Under the pieces are notes generated by a model, which worked only from the letters and a program-made list of their open reading frames with translations, ran no database searches and was not told the origin of the DNA. The translations under genes were made by a program, and so were the position numbers. A stretch of 64,000 nucleotides of DNA from Hemicordylus capensis. Lineage: Eukaryota > Chordata > Lepidosauria > Squamata > Cordylidae. Shown piece after piece: positions 21,583 to 33,097 of this stretch (within the stretch, counting starts at the first letter, position 1; every line of letters begins with the position of its first letter). Where the stretch lies: positions 4,280,501-4,344,500 of the forward strand of contig NC_069665.1 in assembly GCF_027244095.1 (NCBI RefSeq), written 5' to 3'.

Positions 21583-24500
21583 TCAGTGGCGCCAGGGGTA
21601 GCCATACTGAAGGGAGATGTCCATTTCCTCCTCCCGCTCCACGAAATACTGCCTCCGGCCGGCTGATGTCCACTGAGCCGCCTCTTCCCTCGCTCTTTGA
21701 GCCCGCCGCCGCATCAGCTCCCGGACGGGCCGTTGCTCCTCCGTCATGGGCCGGGAGACTTCCAGGTGGGCCGGGGGCGTCCTCCAAGGGATGAACGTGT
21801 CCCCCTTAAACTCCTGCTCTGCTGTCGTGCGCTGGGGACCAGGTGGAAGGACCGGATGCTCCGTGGAGGCTTGGTGGGCAGGGAGGACGGGTCGGTGGGT
21901 TGGTGTGGGACCCCAAGGCTGTGGCTGTGGTTGAGGGGCCGGCGGGGGCTGGCCAAAGGTCCTCCCAGCAAGACCGTGCATCCGCAAGCTATTTGCCTGC
22001 GCCAGGGAGGAGGGCCGGAGCATGAAGGGACGGGATCCCGGCGGCCTCCACACTGGCGTTGATTGTGGGTGGGCCAGGGAGCTAGGGGGGAGGTTGGCCA
22101 TCGGCATGGCTGCTGGCCTGGCCATGGAGCTGGGCGGTGCCTTCCCCGCTGGTCTGCTTGGCAGGGCTGCCAAAGGCCTTGGTGGTGGCTCGGCTGTGCT
22201 TCCCGATGGTGGCCTTCCCATGGACATCGCTGGTGTCTTTTGGGGCACGCTCTGCCCGGGATGTCCCTCTGCACTCTTGGATTTTGCCGGGGGGCCCAGG
22301 GCATGGAACACCTGCACGGAGTCCCGCATCATTCTGGCCAGGCTGCTCCTCGGAGTCGGGGGCACAGCCTGGGCGGATCCCCTGGACTCTGCCCCCACTT
22401 TCTGCCTCTTGGTGTCCCCAGCTTCGGCTTCAGGTGGTAGCAGCCGTGCTTTCCCCCTTCCTGGCAGGACCTGAGGCATTCTCAGCAGCTTCTGGCCTGG
22501 CATGCTACCTGCTGGTTTGGTGGGCTGATGGGGTTGGACGGCCAGCTCCAGATGGCAAGTGGGGATCTTCTGTGCGGTTCTCCCTTCCTTCTGCTCCAGG
22601 GGTGCTTTGGCCGTCTCTCCCGATCTCGCCTCCCCCTCAGCCTTTGGGCTTCCCCGTGGCACCTTGGGTGCTGGCACGCTCTCTGCCCCTGCTGCCCTTG
22701 CCCTCTTTCCATTGTTCTCTGCTGGGAGTTTCCTGCCCACCAACTCCCCATATGTACGGTCCTTGGTCTTTTTGGGCGCCAAGGAGATGGGCGGCAAAAA
22801 GTCAAAGAGCTGCACCCTTGGCTTGGCGCATTGGGTGCCCTTGTCTCCTGGGGCTACCAGGTGGGAAGCCGTTCCCTTGGCGAGCACTTTGGTGGGCTCT
22901 GGTGGAGGAGGCGGGAAGAGGAATTCCGGAAGCAACTCCTGCTTCTGAACAAGGAGCTTCTTCCGATTTGGAAGCTGGATCCCCCCAGTGGGCGGGGCTG
23001 TTCCTCCCTTGGCCAGGCCTCGGCCCTGCAGCTGCGGAGGAGATGGTGGGTGGCGCTCCTGGGTCCCTGCTAGAAAGGAAGAAGAGAAGTCAGTTTTTTG
23101 GGGAAAGACAGAGCAAGTCTGTAACTTCATCTGGCTCATTCTTTGTGGGCAGCTTTCCCCCATCCCAAGGCACAGATGCTGAGGGAGTGGCATTCCCCCC
23201 CAACCCACATCAGACCTCCACTCTTCAACTCTTGTTCAAGCACAAGGTTCTCGAAGGGCTGGTGGGGCCAGTCACGGGACTGTCCTTCCCCCACAATGGT
23301 GCACACCCACCTCTGTGTGGTCCCAACTCTGGGATCTTCATTCTTCGTGCAGCACCGGTGCTGAAGCCTTCTGCCTTCTGAGTTGCAGGCTCCTTGATTT
23401 GGATGGCCAGTGTCTGCTCAGTGGCAGGAATCAAGACTGAAAGAGAAGGACGGAGGATGACCAGGGGATGGGTCAGGATCTGATCCAGAGCCAGCCCTGC
23501 CGTGTGGTAAGGGGAGGTGGTGGATGTCAGTCCTGAGGGAGGGCGTGGGAAGGTGGCAGGGCTGACTCCTTAGGGGGCTCGAGCAGTCACGGATGGGTGG
23601 GTTAAGGGGTGAGGGCAGCAGGAATTCTCATCCGAAGACAGCTTTCAAACACTGCACATCAGGGCAGACATTGAGTCATCCAGTGATCAGCTCTTGCACA
23701 TTTCCCAAAACTCTGGGCTGTGTTTCAGAATGCATGCTCTGTTCCTATGGCCAGGCCTGGAAAGGTGCCCCCCTGTGTGGAGTGGGAGCAGATGGTGTAC
23801 TCTAGAAATGCAGCCCCATGGCTACAGGGATGAGGGGCAGTGGTGAGAGAGCTGTCTATGGGGAGAATTGTTGGCCCTCTTGGCAAAGAGCCGGGGAATG
23901 CTTCTTGATCTTCTTCCTCGCTGGAGAAGATCAGGGCTCCGAAGAATCTATTGCGAAGACCATGGCCTCAGGAGAAGGATGGCGCCTGACACGTGGGAAG
24001 GACACAGGGAGCCCTAGGCGGCAGGACGCCCCTTTCCCAGCATCAGCACTCACCTCTGGACGCACGGCGAATGTCCGTCGGCTTGCCGCTCCTGGGCTGA
24101 TCCGGTGGGGCTGGGCGGAACCCCCCAGCGGCAGCGGTGGTGCTGCTGCCTTCTGATTGCAGCCGGTGGGCCAGCAGGACCAGATTCCTCTTGCGCGCCG
24201 GGTCCGCCCTGGCCGGCTGGGCCAGAGATGTTCTTGCAGCAGGAGGGATGGGGGCAAGCTGGGCCAGAGATGTTGTCTCCGCAGGAGGGATGGGGGCAAG
24301 CGTGGCATGTCTGTAGCCAGGAGCCTCCCTCACCCTATGCAAGAATGGTGGGAACTCTTCCGGCTCTGGAGGTCGCAGCTGGCCAAAGGATGGATGGCCA
24401 AAGAATGGGGCCATGGGGCCCGCAGTGGGACGGCTGGGGGCCAGCGGCCCAAAGAAGGGTCCGGGGAGATGGTAGGGGGATGCCGCCGGCGAGCCAGGCC

Positions 24501-26624
24501 GCTGGTGCTCCCGTTGTGGCTTCCGCAGATCTCCCTCTGCTGGGTCTCTGTGGTCCCTGCTGTCCCTCCCTTCGATGGATTGAAGGGAGAGGTCAGAGAC
24601 CGAGGACCACATGGAGGTGGAACCAATGGTCGCCGTCGGTGTCTCGAGGAAGCTGCTGGGCGAACCGCCTCCTTCCCCGGCCGAGCTCGCGCTCGTACAG
24701 GCAGAGCCAGCAGACGGCCTCTTTTCAGTCGACTCATCTGTAAGAAAAAGGAAGGGGGCACCTTGATTTCTGTCATTCCTACAACAGCCCTGCAAAGGAG
24801 GCCCAACTGATGCCTTGCTGATGGGAAGGGAAGAGGCAACTACCCAATTGCCCCGAGGCCTCCCTCTGAACCCATGGCTTCAGTCACTTGGAAGGAGGCA
24901 CCCACCTCCCTGCTGGGACGCTCGGAGTATTGTCCCACTCTTCAGGTGAGGAAGCCCAATAACCCTGATGTGGAGAACTAGCGGCACTCATGCCCCGCTC
25001 CGCCTCTTAGTCCTGGAGGACTTCCAGAGGGGCTCCTGCATCTCATTGAGTTTGAGCAGGCCAGATTAGGTGGATGATGTGCATGCAGCTGCCACAGTCA
25101 GGGCACTTGTCTCTCCCCTGCTATGGTCTGCAACAGCAAAGAGTCGCTCTCCAAGGTCTGGGGTTCCCCCAACTGCTCAACATTGGCCCTCCTGTCGATG
25201 TAGGCCTACAGCTCCCATCATCCCTGGCTGTTGGCCGCTGTGGCTGGCTGGGGATTATGGGGGTTGTAGTCCAAAAAGAGCTGGGGAGCCAAAGCTGAGC
25301 AGGCCTGCTTTAAGCGAAGATGCTAAGAACTTTGCCTGGGACCTGGGGGATGCAGAGCACAGAGAAATCTGCTCCCCTCTGAGCACTCTTGGTTCCAGGA
25401 GGCCAGAGAATGTTGTGGTTCGAATCGGATTCCAGAGTGAGAGGCAGTTAGCCTGAGCTGAAGGGGCAGCCCTGGGAGGAAAGAGGCCCTCCCAGGCGAA
25501 CCGGGGAGGAAATTAAGCAGAACCAGTGAAAGAACCCCTTTGCACCCATTCTGCCTATGGAAAGCCTCTCCCAAGCAGGAGTCGATTCTTTTGGATACTC
25601 GGCACCGTCCTGGACACTAGTTCAAACACACCCCTATTACATTCCCCTTCATTAGGATTCTGATTAGGACTGACAAGAAACGTAATTCATTCACTAATGA
25701 CTCTGAATAATTTTCATCTTCCTTTTTCAACCCTGATGTCCTTTCTGTCCTGCATGAATTATTGCATCATGAATTAACCCTTACCCCAGTTTCTCCCCCA
25801 CCCCACCTTTCTGATTCTAGTTCTAGGTCCACTTTCTCCATTAAGCCTTGGAGATTCACCCCTTCTGTGCCCTTCATATGTCACATAAGCACCATGGCAG
25901 ATGTTTTCCTGTGGGGCCATTGCAAGAAGCTCTTTGAAAAGCCTGCAGTCACTCAAGCAGGGACTGATTTTGTGGGTCTTTTCAGCAGAAAGAGCCCCCT
26001 CCCTGTTAGAGTTAGAGGGCACTCCGCTCCTCTTTCTGAATGGAAATGGAGTACTTCAAACAGGCCTTGCTGTAGCCTCCCTTTCAATGACCATTGCCTC
26101 CCTCAAACAGGGATTCCCAGATGTTGTTGACTACAATGCCCAGAATCCCTAGCCGAAAGCCATTGCAGCTGGGGATGCTGGGAGTTGCAGTGAACAACGT
26201 CTGGGCATCCCTGTTTGAGGAAAGACTGCCCCCTACCTCCTCTGTTATGCATGGTCACCCCTACTGGCAAAATCTAGATTGTTGACTTCCTTGCCTCGTG
26301 CCTGTAAGACTTTGGAAGGGGCCATCGATGATTCCAGATAAGAATGAACTATATAAGAAGGCTGGGGGAAGGGGATAACCTCTTTGGACAGAAGGTAGAA
26401 CAAACTGGAAAGGGAAGGTGTGGTATAAAGTCAGATAAAGGAAAGCAAGGGAAATGTGACCCAAGAGCAGACACAGGGCACAATCCATCCAAATGAATTG
26501 CCACCGAGTCCCTCCTTTATTCTACCAAGAAAACCACATGGCTTTGTGGTCTCCAGGAATCGACACCAACTCACAACCTTCCCTTTCTTTTTCCTCCTGG
26601 ATGGCACCATTTCCTACCTGCCAT
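21583..26624 (-). CDS. C2orf78-like (DUF4629) proline-rich protein, copy 2, four coding exons
   Basis: Exons are 26,618-26,624, 24,054-24,737, 23,311-23,436 and 21,583-23,069, with the same splice sites and phase-1 junctions as copy 1. The predicted 767-residue product is identical to copy 1. The two base differences I noticed in exon 4 (near 22,290 and 22,621) are both silent. The gene therefore looks intact. Its identity rests on the C-terminal block with TEEQRPVREL and EREEEMDISLQYGY, and on DSVQVFHALG, which recall mammalian C2orf78. Function is unknown. Confidence 0.75.
24738..26617 (-). other. Intron 1 of the C2orf78-like gene, copy 2
   Basis: It matches copy 1 intron 1, including two fold-back MITEs (about 25,200-25,280 and 26,108-26,216). 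It has 17 more bases near 26,080-26,097 (a TTTCAATGACCATTGCC stretch). No exon is seen in it. Confidence 0.6.
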
Positions 26625-26781
26625 GATGACTGTCAACGTCTAAAGAAGTCCACTGGACAACTAAAACAACAACAAGAAGGACAAGAAGATGTTCTCTCTG
26701 GCGAGAGCAGACCAGGCAATCTCTCCAGTGAGAGGAGCCTGCTGTCCGTACTCCTAAACCGCTGGAAAGTCGGTTAGGGAG

Positions 26782-26907
26782 TGGGCAACTGAAGCCCGAT
26801 GATGCGTCATTGTTTATCGCGGTCCCTATGGCGACCTGCAGCTGGTGGGGGGGGGGGCAGAAGAATGTCGGAAGCGGGTCGTGATGATGCAAGATGATGT
26901 CATGGCC
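26782..26907 (-). promoter_or_regulatory. Candidate promoter of the C2orf78-like gene, copy 2
   Basis: It carries the same CRE-like (TGACATCATC; TGACGCATCATC) and X-box-like (GTCGCCATAGGGAC) sites as copy 1, with one extra G in the G-run beside them. All three sites are unchanged between the copies. Confidence 0.45.
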
Positions 26908-27559
26908 ATCTTCACACAGGCTCTCTACCGATATCAAGCCATCCATCAAACCATCCATCTTCTTCACTTAGACGTTCAGAAGGGGAGACCAGACCCAAGT
27001 TCCGCAGAGTCCATTTCAAGTCTGTTTGGCCACTAGAAGTCTCTTTGGGGCTTGAATGGAAGTCCAGCCATCCTCTCAGCTTTCCTCTTTGGCATCAATC
27101 AATCAATTATATTTGTGCCCTACCCCTCCAGTACACTTCTGCTTGGGGTGGCTCAGTTAGTAAAATAGATATAATCTAAAGTAAAAGATTAATAAAATTG
27201 AAGAAGTGAAAAGATCAAGCTAAAACCATATTTAAAATGACAAATTTTTAAAGTTTCACATTAAAAGTTATTAATAAACCGCTTAAAACTAAGAACTAAA
27301 AAATTAAAGGACCTACCAAGCTATAAGCAGCAGATAAGAAATTAAAAAGCATCTTTTAAAAGATATGTTATCGTGGTTGTTGTTTTTAAAACACTGAGGG
27401 AGTGAGCATGGCAAAGCTCTTCCAGGAGGGCATTCCAAACCGAGGGGCCACAACCGAGAAGACCACCGAGAAGACCGAGAAGACCCTGTCTCTAGTCCCC
27501 ACCAACTGGCTTGCTGTTATGTGGGTCAAACACTCATGAAGCCACTTGCGCCCAAGAGA

Positions 27560-27778
27560 TTCTACAGGTAGATCTAACTGTCTAATGGTGTTGTCATCCA
27601 CCCCAAATGACCCCAATCTGATAGGGACATCGGAAGCTGTCTTGTACTGAGTCAGACCACTGATCCATCTCATTGAGTATCATCTAAGCTGACTGGCAGC
27701 ATCTTTCCAAGGTTCCAAATGCTGGTGAGAGAATCTGGATAGGTGCATCCATCTGACCCATTTCTCACTTCCCATCTG
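27560..27778. repeat. 5S-SINE-tail-like segment present only in copy 2
   Basis: It contains TGTACTGAGTCAGACCACTG and ACTGGCAGCATCTTTCCAAG, the tail blocks of the local 5S-derived SINEs in inverted orientation. Copy 1 reads straight through at 7,930. The edges show only short microhomology (ATCT), so a deletion in copy 1 is as likely as an insertion in copy 2. Confidence 0.5.
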
Positions 27779-28489
27779 ACCACTCCCCTCTTCTCCTACC
27801 TAGCTTTTGGAATTCACACAACCCTGGTTCAGGAGTGCACCTGGCTCTCTTACCTTGGCTGGGTGCTCCACCTACACAGGTGGGGATCATGTGACCTAGC
27901 TAACTCTCTCAAACAGAAGTCGTTGACTGCTGTAGTCACTTTAGCCAGAAAATACCCCACTTTTGTCTGCGCTGTGAAGGACTGTACCACTTAGGGTTAC
28001 CATATTCAAGCTTCCCAAATCCGGGTGGCCTGATTTGCAGATTATGCAGATTACAGACAACTAATTTGCATTATTGATTGATTGATTGGACAGATTTGTA
28101 TACCCTCCTTCTCTACCCTCCCATGTGATTGGATCCAGAGTAAAATCCGGAGTAAAATCCAGAGTAAAAAGCACATTTGAAATCCACGTCAATCCGGGTG
28201 GAATCCGGGGGCTCCCCCCAATGAGGCAGGGGAAACCATGTGGCTAAATGGATTGTAATTGTAGAGCACAAGAATGAAGAGCTCTTCACCACCTTATTTC
28301 CCACCAGAGTGAAGAGAACACAAGTCTTTCTTTGGGATACAGATCAATATTTAGTGACCATGTAATATTCAGCCTCATGAAAGACATGTGCTCCACCAGC
28401 CTAACAGCTTTGTGACTATGCATTGACTGTTTTATTAATATAACTAGTATTTTTAAGCCCGTTAAAATAACGGGCGCTAGTCCCTTTTT

Positions 28490-29005
28490 GTTGTTGTTGT
28501 TTCCTTTATTCCTTCTCCCTCTCTCTTTCGCCCTCCTTTCCTTTTTTCTTTCTCTCTCTCTCTCTCTTTCACTCCTTCCTTTTCTCTCCCTCTTCCTTTG
28601 TTTTCTTTCCTTCCTTTCTTCTCTCTCCCTCTCTCTCCTTTCCTTCCTTTCTTCCACCTCTTCTCACTCCCGTCTTTCTGTTTTATTTCTCTTTTCCTCT
28701 TTTCTTTCTTTAACGGGCTCGCTCTTTGGGGCTGGCTGCTCCTCCCTCCCCTCTGTCTTTTTTTTTTTTTTTTTTTTTGTCCTTCTCCCTCATTCCTTTC
28801 TCCTTTTTCTTCCTTCTTCCTTCTTTCCTTACTTCTCTCTTTCCTACTTCCCCTCCCTCCCTCCCTCCCTCCTTGTTTCTTTTGTCCTTTTCCTTTCCTT
28901 CTCTCTCTTTTCTCTCCTTCTTTCTTTCCTTCTTTCCATCTTTCTATTGTCCTGTCTCCCCCACCCCCCCTTCTCTCTCTCTGTCTTTGCCTTCCTCCCT
29001 CAGTC
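28490..29005 (+). repeat. Polypyrimidine (CT-rich) low-complexity tract
   Basis: About 500 bases are almost pure C and T (CTTTCTCTCTCTC, CCTTCCTTTCTTC and similar), interrupted near 28,712-28,735 by GGGCTCGCTCTTTGGGGCTG. The open frames across it are by-products of composition. Confidence 0.9.
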
Positions 29006-30049
29006 CCTTGAACGTAATGTTGAGGAGGTATCTTTTCCGCTTCCCTCCAACTTACTTTTTGGCAGACCATGCAGACCTGCCCATTGTACCATGCACTTTT
29101 TGAACTTAAGTCTGCTAAATAACTGCTTTAGCTTTTTAGAAATGCAGGACAGAATGGTTTTTTTTTTGTTTTTTTAAACCAACGCAACATAGCAAAAATA
29201 AACATGGGAGGGGGGCAGCGCTACTTCTCTCCACAAAAGCCTCAATTGAGAGGTGAGGGGATTGAGTTCTTTTGGACACTCCCTCCTCCCATCAGACTGA
29301 ATTTGCTGCTGCTGGTTCGATCTGGGACATTTTCCTCAGTCTTATGGTATGGATTTGGGCGGGGTGGTGGTGGTTGCTTTTTGTCAGCAATGTTTGTCAG
29401 CCAGGTTTTTTTAAGCTGAGGACTGCTTGCATATGGATACAGAGGTGAGGGACCAAAAGGTTATGGAACAGAAAGGGCAGCAGCTGTAGGTTTGTGACAC
29501 TTGCATGCAGCATTCAAATGTATACAGTTGATAAGGGCAGTGGCCTTATTATCCGTAACATCTTGGGTGGCAGCATCACCTTTCTCGGCAGAACCTGAGG
29601 ACACGTGCAGCAGCCGCTTTGCTGCGCTGAAGCGAAGCAGGTCTCAGTCCCGACTCGGTGGGCAAAGGGTCACCTTTCAAAGTGGTTGTGAACAAACGCG
29701 TTTGTTTAGCAAGGGGAGAGCAACTGTCCCTCTTCAGCCCACCACAGCATCCCTCTCAGAGGCTGTTGTGTTGCTTCTTAAATTGTGCCTTTGGGACAGG
29801 AACCATTTTCGTTTTATTATGGCGTCTTGTTCTATTTTCCTGTGTAAGCCACTTTGATAACTTTATTTGAAAAGCAGTATATACAGATCAACATATAAGG
29901 TCTGGTCAGTGCCAGGATGGGGCCCCATGTGTGCTGTCTTGAGTTCCGTCACACTCAAGTTGCTGTTTTGGCGGGCGGGGGGTGTAGTGCTTAATGCAAA
30001 CTTTGTGTATGTGTGTGTGTGTGTGTTCCTTGCAACCGGCTGGAGTCAC

Positions 30050-32660
30050 TGTCAATTATTACCCACCCGCCTCTGCCGTCAGTGCCCTCCCCGGTCCACG
30101 CTTCTTATTAGTTTTAGCGGCAGGGCTGGTCCCGCCGCTGCCGCCTCTGCCCTCGCCGGTTTCTGCCGGGGGAGGGGATCGATTTCGGGCGGCTGAGCTG
30201 GCGGGGAACACTTTTGTTTGCGGCACTGTGTGTGTGTTTTACATGTTTTCATACAGTTTGTTCATTTGGGTGTGTGTGTGTGCTTGTGTGTTACTTTGTT
30301 CCCCGCCTCTACTTTCCCCGCATGGCCGGTCCTCTTGTCGCTGCCTCTACCCTCCCCCCGACTTGTTCTGGCGGCACCGAGAAAGCCGGGCGGGGGGAAG
30401 AGGACCCCCCCACCCGGAAAAAGAGGCAGAGGAAGAAGCCGTGCAGAGGCGCCGCTGCGGCCGCTGCCGGATGGGGTGAGGAGGCGGCAGGGAAGCCGGA
30501 AAGGGGAGGGTAGAGGCGGCGGCAAGAGTTCCGGTGCGCATGCGTCAATTCTTCAACTGATTTTCCCGGTCTTGGCCGTTTCGAGGGGGGTGGGGACTTC
30601 TGTTCTTCTGTGTGTAGTGCTTTGTGTTACTTTATGTTACTTTTTGTGTTTGGGGGGTTTGTGTAGTGCTTAGTGCTACTTTTGGTAATTTTTTGTTTCC
30701 GCGGGTGTTTTGTTGCCTCCGCCGCCTCCGCCTTACAGTGGCTGACACAGCCGCTTTTCTGACTGCTGTCTGCGGATGGTCCCGGTGCCGTCTCTGTTTC
30801 CAGGCGGCTGCCGCAGCTGCATCTGTCTTCACCGTGGCAGGCCAGTGGAAGAAGGAGAATGGGGGCTGTTTCTGATGCCCCTGTGGCTTGGGGGCAGCCG
30901 CTGCTGCTGCGGGCCGCCCTCTGCGTGCTGCTCCTCCCTCCGGTAAGGGGAGCTTGCCCGGCCCGGGAGTGGGCTTCGGGACTGTGGAGTCCCCTCCGCT
31001 TCCTTGCTCCGCCAGCACTGACACAGGCGGGGCTGGATCCGATGCCGCCTCTGCCTCTTTGCGGCCGCCGCAGCCGCTTCTGCCCTCCCCATTGTCCAGG
31101 GGCATAGCAAGGTTGGAGTGGGCCCAGAGACAAGATTTTAAAATGGGCCCCCCCCCCAAAGTCCAGGGCCTCCGCACACCCCAGGCCCCCAAGGATTTAA
31201 GTCTGATATTCCAAAATAAGTATGCTGCCTGCAAATACATTTCACTGAATACACACACACACACGTCACAATATATAGTGATATACATTGAGTACTATAC
31301 ATTTGTATTACTTTTAATGCCTAGAACACACTAGAAAGATGAATGATTACAATGGGCCCCTCGCTGCAGATTAGCAAAGGAGACTTTCAACCATGCAGGG
31401 TGAGCCTATGTTTTTTTTCTCAGAATTCTCAACAAATTCAGTCAAGTTTGATTGCAGGAGGTTTTTCACAGGAGGCTTTTAAAGCCCTTTAACACACCTC
31501 TCCTCCTCTGGAATGGAGGTGCTGCATTCACAGGTGGGCCAGATTGACCCTGAAGTCCCTGCGAGTTATTGGGGAGCAGTTCACACACAAGAAAAATAAA
31601 ATAAAAGCACCACACATGCTTCACAGTTCTCACTCAGACCTTCTGGGTTGCAAAACAACTTGAACATAAGTGCATTTATAAATGAATGAATGAATAAATA
31701 AAATTAATAAAATACTTTTCCAGAATTTTTTGCAATTTTCTGCCATGAAACAAGCCACTTATAGGACTTTTTAGATAGTTTTTTTTAAGTCAGCAAATTT
31801 TCCAAGCTATTTCAAAATAAATATTCAGAGACTTCTCAGTCCCTCCCCCCCCATATCCAAGCCCTATGGCAAGCAGATCCCTATATATGGGGGGGGGCGG
31901 GAAAGGTAACCACACTCTACCTGGCAAATGCTGGTCTGGATTAAGCAGGGCAGCAAGGGGTCTTCTGCTGCAGAGAACACTCTGGCTGCCTCCTCCTTCC
32001 TGGCTTGCTTGGGCCCTACTCGAAATCAGGCTTCACAGAGGCCTACACGAGGCCTCCGTGGAAGCCCCGCCCACCCGCCGATCAGCTGAGAGGCGGGAGG
32101 AAAGCAGCTCTTTGCAGCTGGGCTGCTGCTTCCATTGCGGCCAGCAGAACAAGCAGGAGAGACGGCGAAGAGGGCAAGCGGCTGAGAGGCTATGGGGCTG
32201 GGCAGGGGGCAATGGGGAATCACATGAGGTGCCTCTGGGGTGCCCCTCCAGGCAGTGGGGCCCCCAGACAACTGTCTCCCCTTGCCCTATCATTGTTACG
32301 CGCCTGCCATTGTCGTCTTAGTTGTCTCTGGGGGCGGGCCAGCTGCTGCCGTCTTTGCTTTTCCAGTGCCCGCCTGTGTCAGTTTTGCGGCCAGTCAAGC
32401 AACTGCCTCCCGTGGGTGGCCTGGAGCCGCCGCCGCCGCCTGTGGCTCCCTGCAGCTGCTGCAGCCGCTTCTTCCCTCCCCGTGGCCGCCCCTGTCCACT
32501 CCTGGTCCACTCTCCGTAGCCGCCTTTGTCCACTCCTGCCTGGTGCCTTTGGCCTCCCTGCGGGCTCCCCTGCGGCTCCCGCAGCCACTTTTTCCCTCCC
32601 CATGGCAGCAAAACAACAAACATGGCTGCCTCGTGCCTTTGTCCGTGCTTGACTCAGCCG
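30050..32660 (-). repeat. GC-rich reiterated blocks inside the Helitron
   Basis: Similar blocks with a CATGGGGAGGG-like start and GCC/GCTGC runs recur near 30,110-30,180, 30,310-30,480, 30,720-31,090 and 32,320-32,600. The nested hAT splits the series. The blocks are imperfect tandem repeats without a stable reading frame and give the Helitron its CpG-rich look. Confidence 0.5.
31097..32306. mobile_element. hAT element nested in the Helitron
   Basis: It begins CAGGGGCATAGCAAGG, ends TTGTTACGCGCCTG, and is flanked by the perfect 8-bp duplication CCATTGTC (31,089-31,096 and 32,307-32,314). It is 1,210 bp and non-coding. Its ends recall the CAGAGGCGTAAC ends at 10,739 but are not the same family. 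An AC run lies at 31,249-31,264. Confidence 0.88.
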
Positions 32661-32713
32661 TTCTGCGCATGCGCTCCGCGCATGCTCAGAACGGCCGAGG
32701 GAGGCACGAACGC

Positions 32714-32749
32714 ACGCTTGGTGTCCATCCACGGACGGACACCAAGCGT
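32714..32749 (-). repeat. Hairpin near the 5' end of the Helitron
   Basis: ACGCTTGGTGTCC and its inverse GGACACCAAGCGT flank a 10-nt loop, starting 14 nt from the TC end. A 13-bp perfect stem at the 5' side is not part of the usual Helitron definition. Confidence 0.85.
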
Positions 32750-32802
32750 TTTATTAGAGAGGATAGCTTTTATGATCTTTATACTTCTACAGTTTTATCG
32801 CT

Positions 32803-33003
32803 TCATCACCTAGTATCTGCTGTTGCATTTCTATCACTTTGGTAGAATACAGGAGGGGCTGACCATTGCCTCCTCCCACGCAGTCTGAGATGATGCCTTT
32901 CAGCATCTTCCTAGATGGCTGCTGTCTGATATAGTACCAGTGGGGATTCCAACCGGCAACCTTCTGCTTGTTAGTCAAGCGTTTCCCTGCTGTGCCACGC
33001 CTC
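32803..33003 (-). repeat. tRNA-derived SINE, copy 2
   Basis: This is the twin of 8,683-8,882, with the B-box region GGTTGCCGGTTGGAATCCCC. The Helitron inserted about 40 bp from it. A longer (ATTG)n run at 33,059-33,095 follows. Confidence 0.75.
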
Positions 33004-33057
33004 TAACCATACTTGTAAATCGCCTTATACTTTGTACTGGTCTATGATCATAATCAA

Positions 33058-33096
<39 letters not shown>

Positions 33097-33097
33097 A

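Larger units (their letters stand above)
28444..32763 (-). mobile_element. Non-autonomous Helitron (Helibat-like ends), copy 2 only
   Basis: Read on the minus strand the element starts TCCTCTCTAATAAAACGC and ends with the 19-nt hairpin GCCCGTTATTTTAACGGGC, 9 nt, then CTAG, between A and T. Copy 1 keeps the unoccupied site (ATTAATATAA|TAGCTTTT at about 8,635-8,650), so insertion was precise with no target duplication, as Helitrons do. It is 4,320 bp. No Rep/helicase reading frame was found, so it depended on another element. The interior is a polypyrimidine tract, GC-rich GCC-repeat blocks, and a nested hAT element. The ends resemble, from memory, the Helibat-type family known in bats and reptiles. 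Confidence 0.93.

Noticed and set aside
28488-29177. 229-residue open frame rich in Leu, Phe and Ser, and its minus-strand Lys/Glu/Arg-rich mirror
   Set aside because: It is produced by the CT-rich low-complexity tract inside the Helitron.
30627-32845. Several open frames of 100-218 residues in GC-rich DNA
   Set aside because: They come from reiterated GCC-type blocks in the non-autonomous Helitron and nested hAT, with no splice signals or domains.
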